64,000 bases of DNA from positions 1 to 64,000 of the forward strand of contig JAECUM010093595.1 in the NCBI GenBank assembly GCA_016617855.1, given 5' to 3'. This stretch comes from Megalonaias nervosa (taxonomy: Eukaryota; Mollusca; Bivalvia; Unionida; Unionidae). Positions 61,494-64,000 of the stretch are shown piece by piece (within the stretch, counting starts at the first letter, position 1; the number at the start of each line of letters is the position of its first letter). The notes beneath the pieces are model-generated. The model searched no databases and was not told where the DNA came from. It was given only the letters and a program-made list of their open reading frames with translations. The translations under genes and the position numbers were made by a program.

Positions 61494-63873
61494 GAAACTA
61501 ATATTATATTTTGCTGCAAAAAGTTATTGTGCCTGAGTTATTGTGTGAACACTGACATGCACATAAAATAACTTAATCACTAATACTATTGGAGAACAAG
61601 TTGATGTGATGATGAATATTGGAAATTCTTTAAGTACTGTTGAACAGTTTGGTAAATTTGTTCTTTTTTCAAATGATTTTGTTTTGGAATGATATAGGGG
61701 TGAATAGGTTTCACAATACACAGCCTGCAATACGATACATATAAATACACATATGAACTTTATGGTTATTCCATCTTTGGATGGTAGGTGGGGCCCTTTT
61801 ATGTATATTGACATATTGGATGTATTTCCAATATGCAGACTACAGATAGAGATATAGTTGTCATATATTTATATACAATTCTCATCAATGACAAAAAACA
61901 AAAATACTTTCAAAACAGACTACCGGTTGGTTGTCAGTGGGTTTTACTCAGCGTTTTAAGCCATTTAATGGTGGCTCCATTCAACTCACTTTAGCCAATA
62001 GGCCCTTTGTTTGACGTGGCATGGATGCTTTGTAAACATCTTATTACAAATTTCGTGTCTCACTTAAACTTTGAAGATATTATGATGTTATCTCCAAAAC
62101 AGAAGAAACAAAGCAATTTCCTCATGTAAAGAAAATCTCATCTAGAACAAATCAGGGTATGGGAATGAGGATGAATACCAACAAAATCTATCACATTGTA
62201 CTTCCTGCAGATGCAAAAGACTGCTGTGGCCACAGGTATTTGTATTTGTTAGTGAAGAAGGAAAACGATTGACAATACCCAGTCCTATTCTATAATTTTT
62301 TATAATTTTTTTACACAAGGTGATAAACTTTAGAGGTTTGAAATCTGCCCCATGCTGATTTGATGCTAATTTTATTTATTCCATCAGTACCTTCATTCAC
62401 TGGTTAAATATCTCTGCATAAAAAGAGAAATTCCAAATTTGTTCCCCATGTACAGTTTAAGGAGAGATGTTGCCAGGATTTTATCTTAATGGGGACTTCA
62501 GCCTTTGTCACCAAAATAAAGGGAGAGTAGAAAAGAAGGAGGCGGGGGGGGGGGAGGAAACAGTTCAATATTTACTTAACACTTCAATATCTGTCTCTCT
62601 TTCTTCCAGCTCCATTTTCTTTGAGCTCTGCTGAAATCAAAATCTTTAATAGATGTCACTTCTAGTTGTATAAGTATTAATCTGTTAATTATTTCTCAAC
62701 ATACTCTATTCCTTATCTGTGTATGAATATTGTTCTGTGCTTCCTTCTGAACAGGCATATGCATGGATAGCTTTGTCAGCTTGAAGATGTTGGGAAACTG
62801 ATCTTTGTGGCTGTTATGTGCAGTATTCCAGTTCACAGATATTGTCTTTTGGATACATCTGCTCCAAAATGGGATTTTTCACTTACATAAACTTACTTTC
62901 TTGAATCAGTCGTTTACTGACTACCATGCCAGATTTCTTACCTGTTCCATAATGTTGTATTAGGGTTTTTAGATCATTGATGCCATAGACTACTTTTGCA
63001 AGAAGAGGTATTCAAATATGGTTATGTAGCATATGATCTGCAAGGGTAAATTGATTGATTAAAACAATGAAAATTGCATTATTCTTTTATATTGTCTGTA
63101 TTTTAATTACGCTCAGTGTCCTCCCCTTTCTACATTTAATTTTGAAATATAGCAGAAAGAGAGATTGACATCATGCCATCTGTTTTTGTCTATCCAAAGT
63201 GGTTATTAAATGATGAGTAAAGTTTTTCATTATACCTCTGGAACACGTTTGGAATGTCTCCTCTATGCTGAACATGCTGCTAAGTTAAGATAATTAACAT
63301 AGAATGGGGGGAGGCAGGTTACAAACTATGTCACTTTGTGTTGCAAATGGTGAGCGAGTATTCTTGATAGTGTTTTTCATTCTTACTAATAAAAATGAAT
63401 GCCTAAAATGCTATTTCAGATAGATTCTATATATAAAGAATAAAAACACAAACTAATAATAATTATTCATGACTGATGAAGACTAAAATAACTTATATAC
63501 AGTAAGTATTGTTTTGTATTGATTTTCCATCTCTTGTATCAGTATAGTTATTGTTACAGCAAAAGTATCGATGCATCAGTGAATTGTTTCACCCATAGAA
63601 TGAAGTAACAACATTACAATATATGAAGATATTAAGGTCCACAAGGAACAGTTTTGTATGAGTGTACAAAGCATTTTTGGCTGAGGGCCTTTGGCCACCT
63701 CTCCTTGAGACCCATTGGGTGAGGTGCCCCCCTTCCCCCCGCAACATTTTTTCAGGGTTTTTTTAATGGGGGACAAAAATCATGTATGACAGTAAAGGTG
63801 ATTAGTATTATCAGATCTTGATTTCTCCTTATAGAGAAACTAATAGTGCATGGAACAACCACTTACCACCAGT
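61494..63873. other. Non-coding DNA, no gene seen
   Basis: No supported exon. A poly-G run lies near 62544-62553. If SCYL2 continues, its next exons lie beyond the window. Confidence 0.5.
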
Positions 63874-64000
63874 CACTGTCTTGGCTGACACGGTTACTGT
63901 CATGGCTGACATAATCACTCTCTTGCCTGACACCATTCACATTCATGGCTGACACAGTTACTGTCATGGCTGACACAATCACTGTCATGGCTGACACAGT
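63874..64000. repeat. 21-bp tandem repeat running off the window
   Basis: About six units of actgtcatggctgacacagt plus t or c. The array continues past the window end. Confidence 0.9.

Noticed and set aside
62541..62556. G-rich run as a quadruplex regulatory element
   Set aside because: It is a simple homopolymer-type stretch with no nearby gene or promoter to regulate.

Overview
The window looks like nuclear DNA of an invertebrate animal. It is AT-rich, has long repeat-filled introns, consensus GT/AG splice sites, tRNA-derived SINEs with CA tails, foldback elements, DIRS-like retrotransposon remains and many minisatellites. A mollusc or other lophotrochozoan fits best, but that is inference from repeat style and cannot be proved from the sequence alone.

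Region 1 (about 0.7-8.2 kb) is the late (structural) gene block of an endogenous Maverick/Polinton or adintovirus-like DNA virus. Seven genes run head to tail on the minus strand: a coiled-coil virion-type protein, a small basic core-like protein, a double-jelly-roll major capsid protein, an adenain-type cysteine protease fused to a hydrophobic/basic N-terminal region, a trimeric-fibre-like protein, a small membrane protein, and a penton-like or minor capsid protein. At least four are broken by small frameshifts or an in-frame stop, so the copy is decayed. DNA polymerase B, integrase and the packaging ATPase are not seen in this window. A convergent plus-strand ORF of unknown function closes the block on the left, next to an AT-rich stretch and a tRNA-derived repeat at the window edge.

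Region 2 (8.2-24.2 kb) is non-coding host DNA with a short CpG-richer, promoter-like patch near 8.7-9.2 kb, a MITE with about 60-bp inverted ends, a 95-nt near-perfect hairpin, and a 1.3-kb array of about 29-bp units.

Region 3 (24.2-59.6 kb) carries nine coding exons of a SCYL2 orthologue (SCY1-like pseudokinase 2, a clathrin-coat and trans-Golgi/endosome trafficking factor) on the plus strand. The exons cover the pseudokinase domain and the start of the HEAT-repeat region; the rest of the gene is not found before the window ends. Exon 3 lacks one base, which breaks the frame although all flanking exon phases fit a complete gene. The 3' end of exon 9 forms the first unit of a 23-bp minisatellite that copies the 5' splice site again and again. 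The introns hold SINEs, two degraded DIRS-like elements, a TTAA-flanked piggyBac-like MITE, foldback elements and many tandem arrays.

Region 4 (59.9-64 kb) is non-coding apart from a frameshifted BED-finger-like fragment, and ends in a 21-bp tandem repeat that runs off the window.
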